The notes: generated by a model from the sequence alone, not told the origin. 64,000 bases of DNA from Chondrilla cf. caribensis (GCA_964020155.1 OZ026565.1:3736053-3800052), one strand, 5' to 3'. Shown: positions 36,296 to 48,905, counted from the stretch's first letter. Numbers and translations are program-made.

Positions 36296-37056
36296 CTTTA
36301 TGTCTACGTACATGCACATGTATGTGTGTATAAATTAACACCTATGTGCATTCTGAGCTGTAACTATGTTAAAATATCCTCTTCAGAATCATAACAAATA
36401 ACTGATGAACTTACTTCCTCTTTCAGATGAATATCTTGCATACCTGTCTTCAATCGAAACATTTCTCGGAGCTGCCGTTCCGTCTGGCCATGCCGCCATA
36501 TCGAGTGCATTTCAACAAGTTCTATCTCGTCTAACGTCCATCGTTGATGACAATGTGAATGCGACAGATCTCGTAGACGATGTGAACAGGTTGCTGCTGC
36601 TTCTGAGGTTAAACATAGTGGACGGGACGGACACAACGTATACCACGAGTGGACTGGACTGTTCAGTGACAGCCGCTGCTGGTGGCAAGGGATTTCTTGA
36701 CTCGAACGACGTTGCCGAGAGGTTGATGACAATCGCATCGGCCCGATTCCACATGAGAGAACTCCTCACCCACATTTACCTGTCCTTCGAAGACCTGGAA
36801 GGAGTTGGTTTACCAGTTGATGAGTGTGTACGCTCCTACAGTCAGCTCTTCTACTGTCACATATGTAGCCCCAACACAGCTGGAGCTGTCCCATGTAGAG
36901 ATGTCTGCGACAATGTCCTGGCTGGTTGTGCTGGACATCTCCACATATTAGGTGCATATGTACTGTGTATATATGTAACGTTGTATATATGTGAGTGTAT
37001 GTACACATGTAAATATGCACTGTACTTATAGTTTTGTACGTATGTTATTAGTATGA

Positions 37057-37138
<82 letters not shown>

Positions 37139-38160
37139 ATGCATGTGTGCGTGTGTCCTTTCATAATGTATTTACCACCAAAAGAGTACCCATCTTTCTT
37201 GTGCTTGTTTATCCTTAGGAAATGCTTTGTTGGCTGCACAAAAAGCATCTTCAGAATTCATTCAATATGAGTCTTCAAGTAATTCTTGGAACTTCAGGGA
37301 AGCAGTGTTGGATTTAAGGAAGTTAATGTTGGATGCTCGAGGTGGAACAATAAGTGAATTAGAAGATTTGGTCAATAAGGTATGTGAACGAGGGCTTAGA
37401 TCATAGTCTAATTGAAGAGTTACTAATCTGTTTTCTATGTTTCACAAACCTTTGGATATCTCCAGCCGTTTTCAATTGATGAACACATTTTCATATCCAC
37501 TGATATGAATGTTATAAATAATTTGTACAAAAATACCCCAGAATCTTGAATCATAGTTGTAAGACTTGCTTTGTTGTTGAGTTATGGATGATATTTTGGT
37601 TGTATGCATCTTGTCTTACATGTTCAATCTCTTTGCTTCCTAAGGTTGGTGGATGTGACGGGATACCAAACCTCCAGGTGCCTTCTGTTGATGCACCTCG
37701 TCCAATTGTAGATCAAGACCTGACCAGTGATGTTCCGGTCTCGTTCAGCTCCAAGTTTAGTAGTCCATTCACAACTTTCAAAGTGACCGTGTTTGACCGG
37801 TTCAAGGACATTTCAAGTCGCTTTGACTCTCTTTGTCAGTCTTTATCTTCTTCCCAGTCTTGCTGGACAAGAACGGAGCTTGTTCTTAGAACAAACACAA
37901 GGAAGGTAGAATATGGCGAGGATGCCTTGTACAATAATCCCGACATTATCATCAATGGTTTTGATGACGACATTTCTTCCCTGAGGGAGCCATTTTCCAA
38001 TCACATTGCATCACTCAAGATGCAGACCAATGTCACTATGAACTTCCTCAATGCTCTTTCCTCTACTTTCACTACTGGATCTTCAGGATGGAGTTGTTTA
38101 CCTTCAGTCATTATTGTTACTGTGTGCATGTTTGTAGTGACCCTTACTGGTATTTTGTAA
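33983..38160 (+). CDS. GPC-like: Glypican, five exons
   Basis: Exons: 33983-34118, 35961-36119, 36427-36951, 37219-37379 and 37645-38160. All junctions are GT..AG and in phase, giving 498 residues. Residues 1-19 form a signal peptide (MKTSILLLLFFF...VECQ). The glypican fingerprint is present: LCPQTTETCCTSLM near residue 50, SYSQLFYCHICS, then PCRDVCDNVLAGC. The processed chain has 14 cysteines by my count, the number conserved in glypicans. The C terminus has a Ser-Gly-Trp heparan sulphate candidate site (TTGSSGWS), then a hydrophobic tail typical of a GPI-anchor signal. At 498 residues it is shorter than the usual 550-580. As a cell-surface heparan sulphate proteoglycan it would modulate Wnt, Hedgehog, BMP or FGF ligands. 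Sequences N-terminal to the furin-site region are diverged. Confidence 0.88.
34690..34935 (+). repeat. Degenerate tandem repeat in glypican intron 1
   Basis: About six imperfect units contain GTACTAAGTAGGA/GATT and GTGTTCGAATA(C/T)GTGT with roughly 40-bp spacing. Confidence 0.6.
35597..35718 (+). repeat. (GT)n microsatellite, glypican intron 1
   Basis: Two GT runs are separated by GTACGTATGTGTGTACGTAT. A separate (CA)n tract at 35889-35940 lies about 20 bp before the exon 2 acceptor. Confidence 0.95.
36161..36292 (+). repeat. (GT)n microsatellite, glypican intron 2
   Basis: An interrupted GT run fills most of the 307-bp intron between exons 2 and 3. Confidence 0.95.
37060..37156 (+). repeat. 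(GT)n(GCGT)n microsatellite, glypican intron 3
   Basis: GT units pass into about ten GTGC/GCGT units and then GCATGCATG, between exons 3 and 4. Confidence 0.95.
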
Positions 38161-38199
38161 CAATAATTATGTAAATTGTTTATTATTATGAAGCTGTGA

Positions 38200-38205
38200 A
38201 ATAAA
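38200..38205 (+). terminator. Poly(A) signal of the glypican gene
   Basis: AATAAA lies 40 bp downstream of the glypican stop codon. Confidence 0.65.
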
Positions 38206-38281
38206 AATCTAGCACCTAACAACTAGTGCATTATGATTATACGAATGCCTGTTTCTCATATTAGACTGCATGGAGTTATTA

Positions 38282-38515
38282 CCATATATCTGGAAATATT
38301 GGCGGTGATTTAAATTTGGCAATTTGGCGGTCACGGACGCAACCGCCAAAATAATATTTGTCAACAGCTATCATGCGGCACCAAATTTTAACGTTATCAA
38401 CACTCATTCTGGCAAACTGTCAAATTTAAATTCCGCCAATAATGCATTGGGTCAGATTTAATTCGGGCAAATCGCCAAATTTTATGACCGTCAATATTTC
38501 TGGATATACGGTATT
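38282..38515. mobile_element. MITE, family M3 (about 234 bp)
   Basis: The left end ACCATATATCTGGAAATATT and the right end AATATTTCTGGATATACGGT are inverted repeats. Sub-terminal TTGGCGGT and CCGCCAA words are also inverted. ATTA-type bases flank both ends. There is no coding capacity. Confidence 0.75.
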
Positions 38516-39000
38516 ATGTGACTATGTAACAAGACAGTATCTACGCATTGGCTGATGGCACGCATTATGATCACCAATTTTTAATACTATAAAATTAACA
38601 CTTGTTTAGTAATGATATTATGAATTTATGGCATCACTGATAATTATGGAGTAATACGAAATCACATTATATATTGATACAGGTAATATAATATTATAAT
38701 ATACATAATATTAATATTATGCATGTATGCATGATTTATAGAAAATAGAGTCCGTATAGCCCATGGCTATTGGGATAATAATTATATTATTATGAGTGAA
38801 TCCAACATGCATCTGCATGACTGCCAAATTAAAGTTCCTAGCTATAGCTTGAAGCAGGTTACAGAGCGAGCTTTGCGGAACCCAATTTCAAAGATTGGAA
38901 GCATGCATACACACTGCATAAAGGGTCTGCTCTTGTAGTAGAGAAGTATGTATATGTCATATTATTAAGCCTTAACTATAATAAGGTGATGGAAAAGGAT
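38516..39000. other. AT-rich spacer without a recognisable feature
   Basis: I see no gene or structured repeat. Confidence 0.4.
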
Positions 39001-39260
39001 CTATGATACCTAAAGGAGCTACAGAATCGGGACCGGCAGCCTTTTCCCTGTCCTGTATAGCTCGTGGTCAGGAATGGCGAATCCCGACGGAAATCATGGT
39101 GCATGATGGGTCGGCTACGCTAGACTATGGGGTAGGCGCTGTACTTATAGGGAGGCGCTCTAATTGGAACAAGTACGGTATACGTCTACGTAGATACTCG
39201 AAAGTAGGAGAAAGGCTTAGTACGATTGGACATAGCTGACCACGTAAGGTACGTTTTCTT
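39001..39260 (+). promoter_or_regulatory. Candidate promoter and 5' UTR exon of GIMAP-like gene 1
   Basis: GC content rises sharply here, and the block ends in a possible donor (CACGTAAG|GTACGT near 39248). The first coding exon of gene 1 is preceded by an acceptor (CTCTTTTCAG at 39850), so an upstream non-coding exon must exist and this is the best candidate. Confidence 0.35.
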
Positions 39261-39851
39261 ATCGGCACCGAGAAATGTGAGGTTTTAAACTAATGATGAA
39301 TGTAACAGTAACCGCTCTTTAGTATATTTTTAGTTACAGTAAGTTCCTCTCTGATATCGCGTGCAGTCCTTAAAAATTACACTCCATTCAACGTATTTTG
39401 TTCGAATCATAACATTTCATCACTTAGCTTATAGTTAGTCTAGTCGCTGCACGTCAGGCTGGGCGAATCATACGGTGCGTTGCCTCTTGCATGACAAGTA
39501 GCTCATTATTTCAGTATGTACCGTATTTCTTATACTCTAGAGTTGCTTCCCTTTCACTTTCACAATCAGGCAGCCTTTTACAACTTCGAACATTTATGCG
39601 TAGAGTCTCCTTTAAGACGGTTTGTATGGCACCAGTCAAATAATGAACATATTTCGATGTTTATGGCGGGTTAAATTTTATGTAGCATGTATATAAAGTA
39701 ATTTTGGGACTATGTATAGCACATGTGATGCTAGGTTTATCATCTTTGTCAATGTTCTTCAAAATTGGATGTTCATTCTGACTTGCTTTCTACACTCGAA
39801 CTCATTGTTGACTTGTTGTTATACGCATGTCTGTGGTTAACTCTTTTCAGA

Positions 39852-40121
39852 ATGGATGGGACAGAGGAGGAACAAGACCCTTTCACCAATGGAAGGACAT
39901 TCGCCAGTCTACCTGTAAAGCTAGCATCAGTAAAGAACAAGCCCAAAACTTCTTCAAAAAATAGAAGTAACTTTTTACATATTGGTTTGATATTATCATA
40001 TCGTATTAAAAAGAGTTAGGGGTTCCCCCACATGCAGACAAACTCACACGCAAGCACACACATGTACACATGTGTGTACACATGAACATACACAAACACA
40101 CACATACACGTAAACACCCAT

Positions 40122-40206
<85 letters not shown>

Positions 40207-40242
40207 CGCACACATACATGTACACACTCACGTACACACACA

Positions 40243-40302
<60 letters not shown>

Positions 40303-40375
40303 TGTACACACCCACGTACACACCCACACACATGCATATGTACACATACACACCCATGCACACACACACATGCAT

Positions 40376-40456
<81 letters not shown>

Positions 40457-40625
40457 TGTACACACACACGTACACACCCACACACACGCACACACATGCA
40501 TATGTACACATACACACCCATGCACACACACACATGCATGCACACACGCACGCACACACTCATGCACACACACACATGCACGCACACACTCATGCACACA
40601 CACACACATACACACACACACATGC

Positions 40626-40658
<33 letters not shown>

Positions 40659-42091
40659 ACTATCATATAGATAACAATGTGTTTTATAACCTTCACCATA
40701 ATATGTAGTGTGTGATAGTAATAGTATGTGCACGCTTGCATCCAACCATACAGAAAAACACAATTAAATTACATTAATAACAGCCATTGCCTTTATCACT
40801 TGTTATTTCTTTCACAGAGTACACAATTGTCGTCACTGGATGTTCTGGAAGAGGTAAAAGCACTTTCTGCAACTTTCTCTTCAAGAAGAAGCGGTTTATG
40901 GCTGAAAATCCAACAGAATCAGGAGTAATCGGCTGGGGTGGGGTGATGTCTACTCCTAGCAAAGCTCAGTACGATGTTGTTGTAGAACCTAAAATGGGAA
41001 TTGAACTTCATATCATTGACACTCCTGGATACCTGGCAACTCAAAACAGGACTGGAAATGATAAAGAAGACATGACGAAGGACGGTAACTTGGTGTTGAA
41101 GGAATTCGCAAAAGCCCTCATGTATGCCAGAGATGGAATTGATGCCATCTGCATCACCCTAAGAGCTGCTGATCGCATGTCGAAAGAAGAAGAACTACTG
41201 ATGCAATTTATAGAAGAACTCCACCTCTGGAAGCACTGCTTTTTGCTCTTCACGCATGGGTATCGCGTCGGACACAATGAGGAAGATCGTTACAGCGGTT
41301 TCTATGGCATTATCAAACAAGAAGGCTTTGAGAAACAGTGTCCTGTGTTGGCCAAGATGCTAGACCTCGCAAAGAAAAGATTTGTGATCATTGAATCTGT
41401 TCAGCAAGCTGGTAATGAAGACTATTATCGTTCCAAGGTTAAGGAGATTTGTCGGGCTATTGATGTAGTTCGTGAAGATGTAGGAGCTGTCATTAATCAT
41501 CCTTTGCTTGAATTAGCCCGAAATGCCTGGGAAGTACACCAAACGCAGCTAAAACTCGAGGAAGACCTCAAGAAAGGAGAAAGAGAAAAAGAGGAGCTTA
41601 AAATAGACTTAAGTTCCAAGAATAAGGAGCTAGAGAGAGTCAAAACTGACACTCAACAAAGAGCAGAGCGGACCAAACAACTCACTGATCGTTTACGCGA
41701 GCATAATCACCTTCCACCCGATAACGAGCAAAGTGAGGCACCATCTCTTGTCGAGGATCCAGTGTCCACCCTTGTGAGCTATCTCGAAGGAGTGGATATC
41801 ACTCCAGATCGAGTCATTGATGCCTTCTCTCAGTTAACTGATATGGTCGAAAAACAGAGGAGACTTAATAAGGAGATTCTGAGAGAAGTATCTCAGGCGG
41901 GTAGTTTAGGATTGATCAAAAAGAAGACTTTGGAAACTACACTGAAATCTTTGATGCAAGGCAGTAATGATGAGTCAGTGTTGTCCACAGGGAGTGTTGA
42001 GCGTCGTGCTGATGAAGGTGATACGGTGAATGTGCAGGAACCTCCAGCCAATGCTGAAGGGGGCAAAAGACGTGGATGCAACATTTTGTGA
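39852..42091 (+). CDS. GIMAP/AIG1-like GTPase 1 with CaaX tail
   Basis: Exon 1 spans 39852-39966 (38 codons, phase 1) and exon 2 spans 40818-42091, giving 462 residues. The leader is polar and Lys-rich. The G1 P-loop GCSGRGKST is at residues 46-54 and the G3 DTPG at 106-109. The G4 position reads LLFTHG, not the usual (N/T)KxD, and IIESV lies in the G5 area. After a GTPase core of about 210 residues comes a coiled coil (about 273-338), then the shared LVSYLEGVD..SQL box. The protein ends GCNIL, a CaaX signal whose last Leu favours geranylgeranylation. GIMAPs are nucleotide-dependent scaffolds on membranes in vertebrate lymphocytes; here membrane anchoring by prenylation is inferred. The intron has a 550-bp (CA)n region. 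Confidence 0.88.
40070..40660 (+). repeat. Complex (CA)n region in GIMAP-like gene 1 intron
   Basis: CA tracts alternate with ACATGTACACAC, CACCCACGTACAC and ATGCATATGTACACATACACAC blocks. The ATGCATATGTACACATAC block occurs twice (about 40333 and 40496), showing a duplication of about 165 bp. Confidence 0.95.
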
Positions 42092-42740
42092 AAAGTTCAT
42101 CAACAGCCTCAACATTCAATCCTTTAATCGTTTTAATGTGTGCTTGGGAGTGGAATTATTGCTAGTAATTTATTTACAGTGTATAGATTGTTGTAGTGTA
42201 ATCAAAACACTTTATTCAATTTGCATTTTTTGTATTATTCATATGTTTCTAGTATGATATTGATACAGATTGTGTCACTGACAATGTCTTTATGACTGTA
42301 TGAGCAGCATGCTGGTACTACCCAGTGTACTTTGATTGCAAGGTTGGTATAATCTTTATATTGATTTTCATTCAATTTGCATCATCTACATGTACAACTG
42401 CATCACGTTGGGTTGGACCATACAGATCAACCAGGTAGAAAGCTAAATCAAAGCTCATGTACATGTCTGTGTGATTCAAGTACGCTAGCTACCTAGTATA
42501 CTGCATCTGTAATAATATTATAAACGTGACACTGTCTTCACACACATGTAGTATAGGTGCCTGCTGTTTGCATAGTAACAAATTGATTGTCGTGGTCTGG
42601 CCCAGGTTATTATAGTCACTGAATGCGTGTGACAAGCCTGAACCGCCCTCACCGTGGGAGTGCACATTCATAATACCATTACTATCGCCGTGCTCATATA
42701 CGTACGTACGTACAGCGTAGGGATTAGAAGGGAAGAACAG
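42092..42740. other. Intergenic, no recognisable feature
   Basis: AT-rich 3' flank of GIMAP-like gene 1. No canonical AATAAA lies close to the stop. No further gene is seen. Confidence 0.4.
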
Positions 42741-42828
42741 CAAAAGTTGATTGAATTCGGTGTTTGGTTCTAATCGCGGCAGACTATATTGCTATAGGTA
42801 TTAATTTTTATAACACTTCGATTCATTG
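42741..42828 (+). promoter_or_regulatory. Duplicated upstream block of GIMAP-like gene 2
   Basis: AAAGTTGATTGA, GTGTTTGGT, ATCGCGGCA and TATAACACTTCGATTCATTG occur in the same order here and at 45543-45634 upstream of gene 3. The conservation in otherwise diverged flanks suggests a promoter or first non-coding exon. Confidence 0.5.
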
Positions 42829-43017
42829 TATGTACGAAAATCTGGCCATGGAGCTCTCAACTGTTTTGTTCGTGTAATGTAGCCTCTAATACTGAGTTGC
42901 CATTCCAGTCTACGAATCATTATACATATTATAATAATACTGGTATTAATTTACGTATGTGTCTCGTATGCTGACTCTTTTTTTTTCTCCTTTAGTTAAA
43001 TCTAGACACGATACGAT

Positions 43018-43370
43018 ATGAGTAGTTATCGCGATCCTTTCGAAATGCCAGGTGGAGCAGTGGGAGGCATACCTGCTCGCGTGAAGGCTAAAACCGAACC
43101 GATCCGACTTTCACGGGACACCTCCCAAGGGGGCAAAGACGGAAAAAGTGAGTTTTTGCGGCGTCGCTCTTCATTGTGGCAATTACGATTTATTCGGAAG
43201 TGTTCTGGGATGTATACTGACTTTATTGCTGCATGTGAGAGAGTGACTGGGCCCCCACCTGTGCGTGAAGTATCGTGTATCGTGTGCATAGTCGGGCTGT
43301 ATTTGTGTAAACAAACATGCATGAACATGATGTACATATATGTGTGTGCGTGCGTGCGTGTGTGTGTGAC

Positions 43371-43417
<47 letters not shown>

Positions 43418-45178
43418 ACATGTACAAGTATGTGTGCAAGAAAGTGTTTACATTTGTGTTTATTTGCATGTCTATTGTGTGTACTTGTCTGTGTGTGTGT
43501 ATGCTCATATGTGTGTATGGGCTTGTTTGTGTGCATGTGTATGTTAATTATTGTGTTTGTTTGTATTGTGTGTGGGGGGGGGGGGAAGGTGATACATATA
43601 GGGGTGTTAGTGTCCATTTCTCTTTCATGTAGAGAGTTTTTGTGTTGTTTATGCATGTTTGCATGCATAAATTTATACAATGCATTTGTGTGCGTTGTTG
43701 GTTTGTGAGTATATCCAGTGAGAGCCTCTGGTCTACTTTCTTCTCCAGAGTACACCATCATTGTCACTGGTTGTTCCGGACGAGGGAAGAGTACTTTCTG
43801 CAACTTCCTCTTCAGGAAAAAGCGTTTTGTTGGAGAAAATCCAACAAAAAGTAAAGGTTCAGGTTGGGGTGGTGTGATGTCCACCCTCAGCAAGGCCCAA
43901 TATGGTGAAATCAAAGATCCTATTTCTGGGGTTAATTTGCATATTATTGACACACCCGGCTATCTGGCAACACAAAACAGAACAGGCAGCGATTGTGAAG
44001 ACATGGCCAAGGATGGTGAATTGGTACTTGAGGAGTTTGCCAATGCCCTCATGTATGCCAAGGATGGGATTGATGCCATTTTCGTCACCCTAAAGGCTGG
44101 TGAACGTGTATCCAAAGAAGAAGAGCTCTTGATGGAGTTTATCGAAAAGCTCAATTTGTGGCAACATTGCATTTTGCTGTTCACTCATGGTCAAGAAGTG
44201 GGTGATAAGGAAGAGGATCGCTACCAAGGCTTCCACGATTTGATTAAGAAAGATGAGTTTAAACGGAATTGCCCGGTGTTGGTGAAAATGTTGGCTTTCA
44301 CAAGCAATAGGTTCGTGATTGTTGAGTCTGTCGGACAGGAGCAAGATAGTGAATACTACCATTCCAAAGTGGATGAGATCATCAAGGCCGTAGCAGTCGT
44401 ACGTGATAAACTAGGAACTGTTATCAACCATCCATTGTTGAAGTCGGCCCGCAAATCCTGGGATGTACGCATGAAAATGGAACAGTTGGAGCAAGAACTC
44501 CAATGCCAAGAACAAGAGAAGCGTAGCATCACTCAAAGATTCGAACGTGATCTAAGCACGAAGAATAGGGAACTAGCACAAGTTCAGACTGAGCTTCATG
44601 AAAAGAAACACAATCTTGAGGAGGCAGCATTGCATAATGAGCACTTTAAAAAGAAATTGAGTGAGGAAGTGAGGAGGCTTGAAAAGTCTGTAAACAGCAG
44701 GGAGCAAGCAATTGAAGCCATTAAGGCTGAATTACGGGAGAAAACGGAGGGAATACAGATGCTCATTGCTCGTCTTGAGGAGCACATGCAAAACTCGGAA
44801 AAAGGGACCACACCAGGACAAATCCTTGTTCACTACCTCAAGGGAATGGATGACAATCCTGGTAAATTTGTAGACGAATACTCAAAATTGGAGGCTTTGG
44901 CTGAGAAACTGAAGGAAAGAGATGCGCAGCTTGACCAATTGACAGAGATTGGTATATTTGGAATTGTTAGAAAAAGGACATTGAGATCCAAAGTAGATGC
45001 TATCAAGGGAGGTCAGTCATCGTTGAATGATCAAAGCCGATCACGGAATGTTTCAACTGTGAAGGGTGCAGAAGCTTCCATCAATACTGAGACACAAACT
45101 GTTGATCTTGAAGCAGGGCGAGGAGTGGGAGGAAATGAAGCTTGGGAGAGATCAAAGTCCTGGTGTAGCGTCATATAA
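43018..45178 (+). CDS. GIMAP/AIG1-like GTPase 2 with CaaX tail
   Basis: Exon 1 spans 43018-43147 (43 codons, phase 1, starts MSSYRDPFEMPGG) and exon 2 spans 43749-45178, giving 519 residues. An acceptor (TTTCTCCTTTAG, 42995) lies just before the ATG, so a 5' UTR exon exists upstream. It has P-loop GCSGRGKST, DTPG in HIIDTPGYLATQ, LLFTHGQEVG at the G4 position and IVESVG near G5. A long Glu/Lys/Gln coiled coil of about 120 residues follows, then the conserved ILVHYLKGMDDNPGKFVD box. The protein ends WCSVI, a CaaX signal. It is closest to gene 3 in sequence, intron and promoter. As for gene 1, the role as a membrane-anchored GTPase scaffold is inferred. Confidence 0.9.
43374..43416 (+). repeat. 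(GT)n microsatellite, gene 2 intron
   Basis: A GT run lies within a wider GTGT/GCGT-rich stretch from about 43340 to 43580, including a G homopolymer near 43573. Confidence 0.9.
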
Positions 45179-45542
45179 CTTTGAATTGATTTACCTTTTC
45201 TTCTATACACTGAGCCTTTTGTACTGTTACTATAGTTTTATGATATAATACATGTACAGTTTATTCCTGTGGATTATTGTTTCTATTGTTAGATTGTTAT
45301 TAGCTATTATCATAATTGTAGATTATATTTCTGTAATTCAAAATGACTTAGTAGTTCAATTAAGTAATGTACTCTTTGATATGGTGTCTTAGTTTATAAG
45401 TTCATACATGTACGTATTTTAGTAATCAATGAAATACTACACAATTATGGCAATCGCCCTCTGTCATACAACGTGGTGTGGGCGTTTATTATTATCGCCC
45501 ATAGCGTAAGGATAGGAAGAGAGGCCTAGGCTGAGGACCTTA
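45179..45542. other. Intergenic, no recognisable feature
   Basis: 3' flank of gene 2; AT-rich, no gene seen. Confidence 0.4.
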
Positions 45543-45634
45543 CCAAAGTTGATTGATCCTGGTGCATTGTTACGTGTTTGGTCCTTATCGCGGCAACTAT
45601 ATAGGTATTTTAATTTATAACACTTCGATTCATT
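45543..45634 (+). promoter_or_regulatory. Duplicated upstream block of GIMAP-like gene 3
   Basis: The counterpart of 42741-42828, again about 170 bp before the acceptor that precedes the coding exon. Confidence 0.5.
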
Positions 45635-45817
45635 GCATGTTCGTGTATTGTAACCTCCAATAATTCACTCATCCATATAATCTATCATGATAAACGGTAA
45701 ATTGTACAATTGTTATTGAAGGATGGTGCATGTAGTAATGTCTATGATTGCGCATGAAAGCTCTGTTCTTCACCGACTCACCGATTATTCTGTTTTCTCC
45801 TTTAGACACGGTACGAT

Positions 45818-46198
45818 ATGAGTAGTTCTCGGGACCGGGTTACTGCCCGGGATCGTCAAGACCACGATCATTCCGAAATGCCACATGAGAGAGTGGGAGG
45901 CATACCTGGTCGAGTGAAGGCTAAAACAGCACCGATCCGAGTTTTACGGGACGACAGAAAAAGTGAGTTTGTCGCACGGTGTAGCTGTTTGTTGTGACAA
46001 TTAGCAGATATATTGAAGTGTTCTGGGATGTACTGACTTCGTTGCTGTATGTGGGAGGGGATCGAGTCCCCAAGTGTGCGTGGTGTATCGAGTACGTGTG
46101 CATAGTTGGGTTAGTATGTATTTGTACAAGCAAATGTGCACAAATTAAGTACATGTGTGCATTCATGCGTGTGCGTGCGTGAGTGCGTGCGTGCGTGC

Positions 46199-46295
<97 letters not shown>

Positions 46296-48035
46296 TGATG
46301 TGTGTTTGTGTGCATGTGTGTGATGCATGTTTGTGTGCATGTGTGTTTGCATTTGTGTTTGTTTGCATATGTTTTCTGTGTATTATGTCTACACATGTGT
46401 ATGCTCATGTGTGTTGGTATGGGTGCATGTATGCATGTGTATGCACGTGTTTACTGTACATATGGGGTGTTTACATTAATTTTACATGTGCTTGTTTGCA
46501 TGTATGTTGTGTGTATGCACTTGTTGCATTGTTTGTGAGTATATTCAGTGAGAACCTCTGGTCTACTCTCTTCTCCAGAGTACACCATCATTGTCACTGG
46601 TTGTTCCGGACGAGGGAAGAGTACTTTCTGCAACTTTCTCTTCAGAGAAAAGCGATTTGTCGGAGAAAATCCAACAAAAAGTAAAGGTTCAGGTTGGGGT
46701 GGTGTGATGTCCACCCTCAGCAAGGCCCAATATGGTGTAATCAAAGATCCTATTGCCGGAGTCGATTTGCATATTGTCGACACACCAGGTTATCTGGCAA
46801 CACAAAACAGAACAGGCAGCGATCGTGAAGACATGGCCAAGGATGGTGAATTGGTGCTTCAGGAGTTTGCCAATGCCCTCATACATGCCAAGGATGGGAT
46901 TGATGCCATTTTCGTCACTCTAAAGGCCGGCGAGCGTGTATCCAAAGAAGAAGAGCTTTTGATGGAGTTTATCGAAAAGCTGAATTTGTGGCAACATTGC
47001 ATTTTACTGTTCACTCATGGTCGAGAAGTGGGTGATAAGGAAGAGGATCGCTACCGAGGCTTCTACGAACTAATTAAGACAGATGAGTTTAAACGGAATT
47101 GCCCTGTGTTGGTGAAAATGTTGGCTTTCACAAGCTATAAGTTTGTGATTGTTGAGTCTGTCCGTCAGGAACAAGATGGCAAATACTACCATTCCAAAGT
47201 GGACGAGATCATTAAGGCTGTAGCAGTCGTACGTGATAAACTAGGAACTGTCATCAACCATCCCTTGCTGAGGATGGCCCGTACCTCCTGGGAGATGTAC
47301 ATGAAGAAGGAAAAGTTGGAACAAGAACTCCAACTCGAAGAACAAGAGAAGCGTGACATCACTGAAAGATTTGAGAGGCATCTAAGCACAAAAGAAATGG
47401 AGCTAGCACAAGTTCAGACTGAGCTTCAAGACAAGAAACAGAAGCTTAAGGAAACAGAAGTGCATAAGGAGCGTATAGAGAAATTGAATGAAGAAATGAG
47501 GAAGCTGGAAATGGCCGTGAAAACCAAAGAACAAGAAGTTGAGGCAGCTAAGGCTGAAGTGCGGGAGAAAGCAGAAAGAGACCAAAAAGTACAAATGCTC
47601 ATTGTTCGTCTTGAGGAGTACATGCAAAGATCGAACAAAGGTACCACTTCAGAATGTGGACCAGGACAAATCCTTGTCAATTACCTCAAGAAAATGGACG
47701 ACAATCCTGGTAAATTTGTAGATGCGTACTCAGAATTAGAGGCTTTGGCTGAGAAACAGAAGGAAACAGATGCACTGCTTGACCAATTGTCAACAGAGCT
47801 CGATCAATTTGGATTTGTTAGAAAAGCAACAGTGAAAGCCAAAGTTGATGCCATCAAGGGAGGTCAGTCACCTGTAGATGATCAAAGCCGATCACTGAAG
47901 CCATCAACTGTGACAGATAGACAACCTTCTATCAATGTTGGGGCACAAAATGTCGATCTTGAAGCAGGGCAAGGATCAGGAGAAAATGAAGCTAAGGAAA
48001 GATCAAAATCTTCAAGCTGGTGTAACATTATATAA
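45818..48035 (+). CDS. GIMAP/AIG1-like GTPase 3 with CaaX tail
   Basis: Exon 1 spans 45818-45962 (48 codons, phase 1, MSSSRDRVTARDRQ...) and exon 2 spans 46579-48035, giving 533 residues. The GTPase part is nearly identical to gene 2: P-loop GCSGRGKST, IVDTPGYLATQ, LLFTHGREVG and IVESVR. The coiled coil has diverged more than the GTPase. The conserved box reads ILVNYLKKMDDNPGKFVDAY. The protein ends WCNII, a CaaX signal. An AATAAA at 48281 is a likely poly(A) signal. Together with gene 2 it forms a tandem duplicate of about 2.8 kb. Confidence 0.9.
46185..46293 (+). repeat. (GCGT)n(GT)n microsatellite, gene 3 intron
   Basis: GCGTGCGT units pass into GT runs with one TCT interruption, at the same relative position as in gene 2. 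Confidence 0.95.
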
Positions 48036-48905
48036 CTTGATTTACATTTCTTTCTAGCCTTTTGTAGAGTTTTTGTCCTGTATCTATACTGTTATTCTAT
48101 TTCTGTCATTTATTGTTCCATTGTTGATGTATTGTTATTATCAAAATTGTAATTTGTATCAACCTAAAATGCACTATCAGTTGAAATAATGTAAATATTA
48201 TGTACGTTTCATATAATCTCAGTTTATTAAGTTATCAATGTACTTATGTATGTATCATGTACGGATTGTAATATATATTCAATAAAATACAGTACTATGA
48301 TTATTGTAGTAATTAGACTAAGTATACTATATCTGTTATGTAATTACGTTTAATTTCCAAATCCTCCATTGTATTGAATTTGTATGGAAGGATCAAAGGG
48401 TTTATTATAATGCTATTAACATAAGAGTAGGACTTTCACCAATGCTGCAAGTGGAGAATTGTCTGTATCAGCTATGAAAATCGATGATCGTTGCATATAA
48501 TATGTATGTTGCATGAACTAGTTATGCAAACGTAATTGAATGAAACTGCATGATACATATACATATGCATACATAACAGTTTCATTCAATTAAGTCGATA
48601 ATAATCAAATAAATGAATAGTATAATTTATTATATTATACACATGGAACATGCAAATTATAAGACATTATTATAAATTGTAATTATGATCAAATTATAAT
48701 TAAATTATAATATTATTAAGTGAAGTGTGATATCATTTTCGTTGTAAATAAGTATTCATTGTGGCCATTATGTTCCTTTGGGGGTACATAATTGCGTCAT
48801 CAATAAAATGGAGGGTAAGGTCTGGCTTCGCAAGACTATATCTGGTAGGATGGGCAGGGTCTATGGGCAAATCTACCACTATTATTACGAGTACACGTAT
48901 AGCCA
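48036..48905. other. Intergenic, AT-rich; promoter of the CARD gene expected at the right end
   Basis: From 48300 to 48760 the sequence is AT-rich without features. Between 48770 and 48905 composition rises and contains ATTGCGTCATCAATAAAATGG, including a CRE/AP-1-like CGTCA. No TATA box is obvious. Confidence 0.35.

Noticed and set aside
36364..36775. Minus-strand frames of 87-124 codons over glypican exon 3
   Set aside because: They are the antisense of a clearly glypican-coding exon with cysteine motifs on the plus strand.
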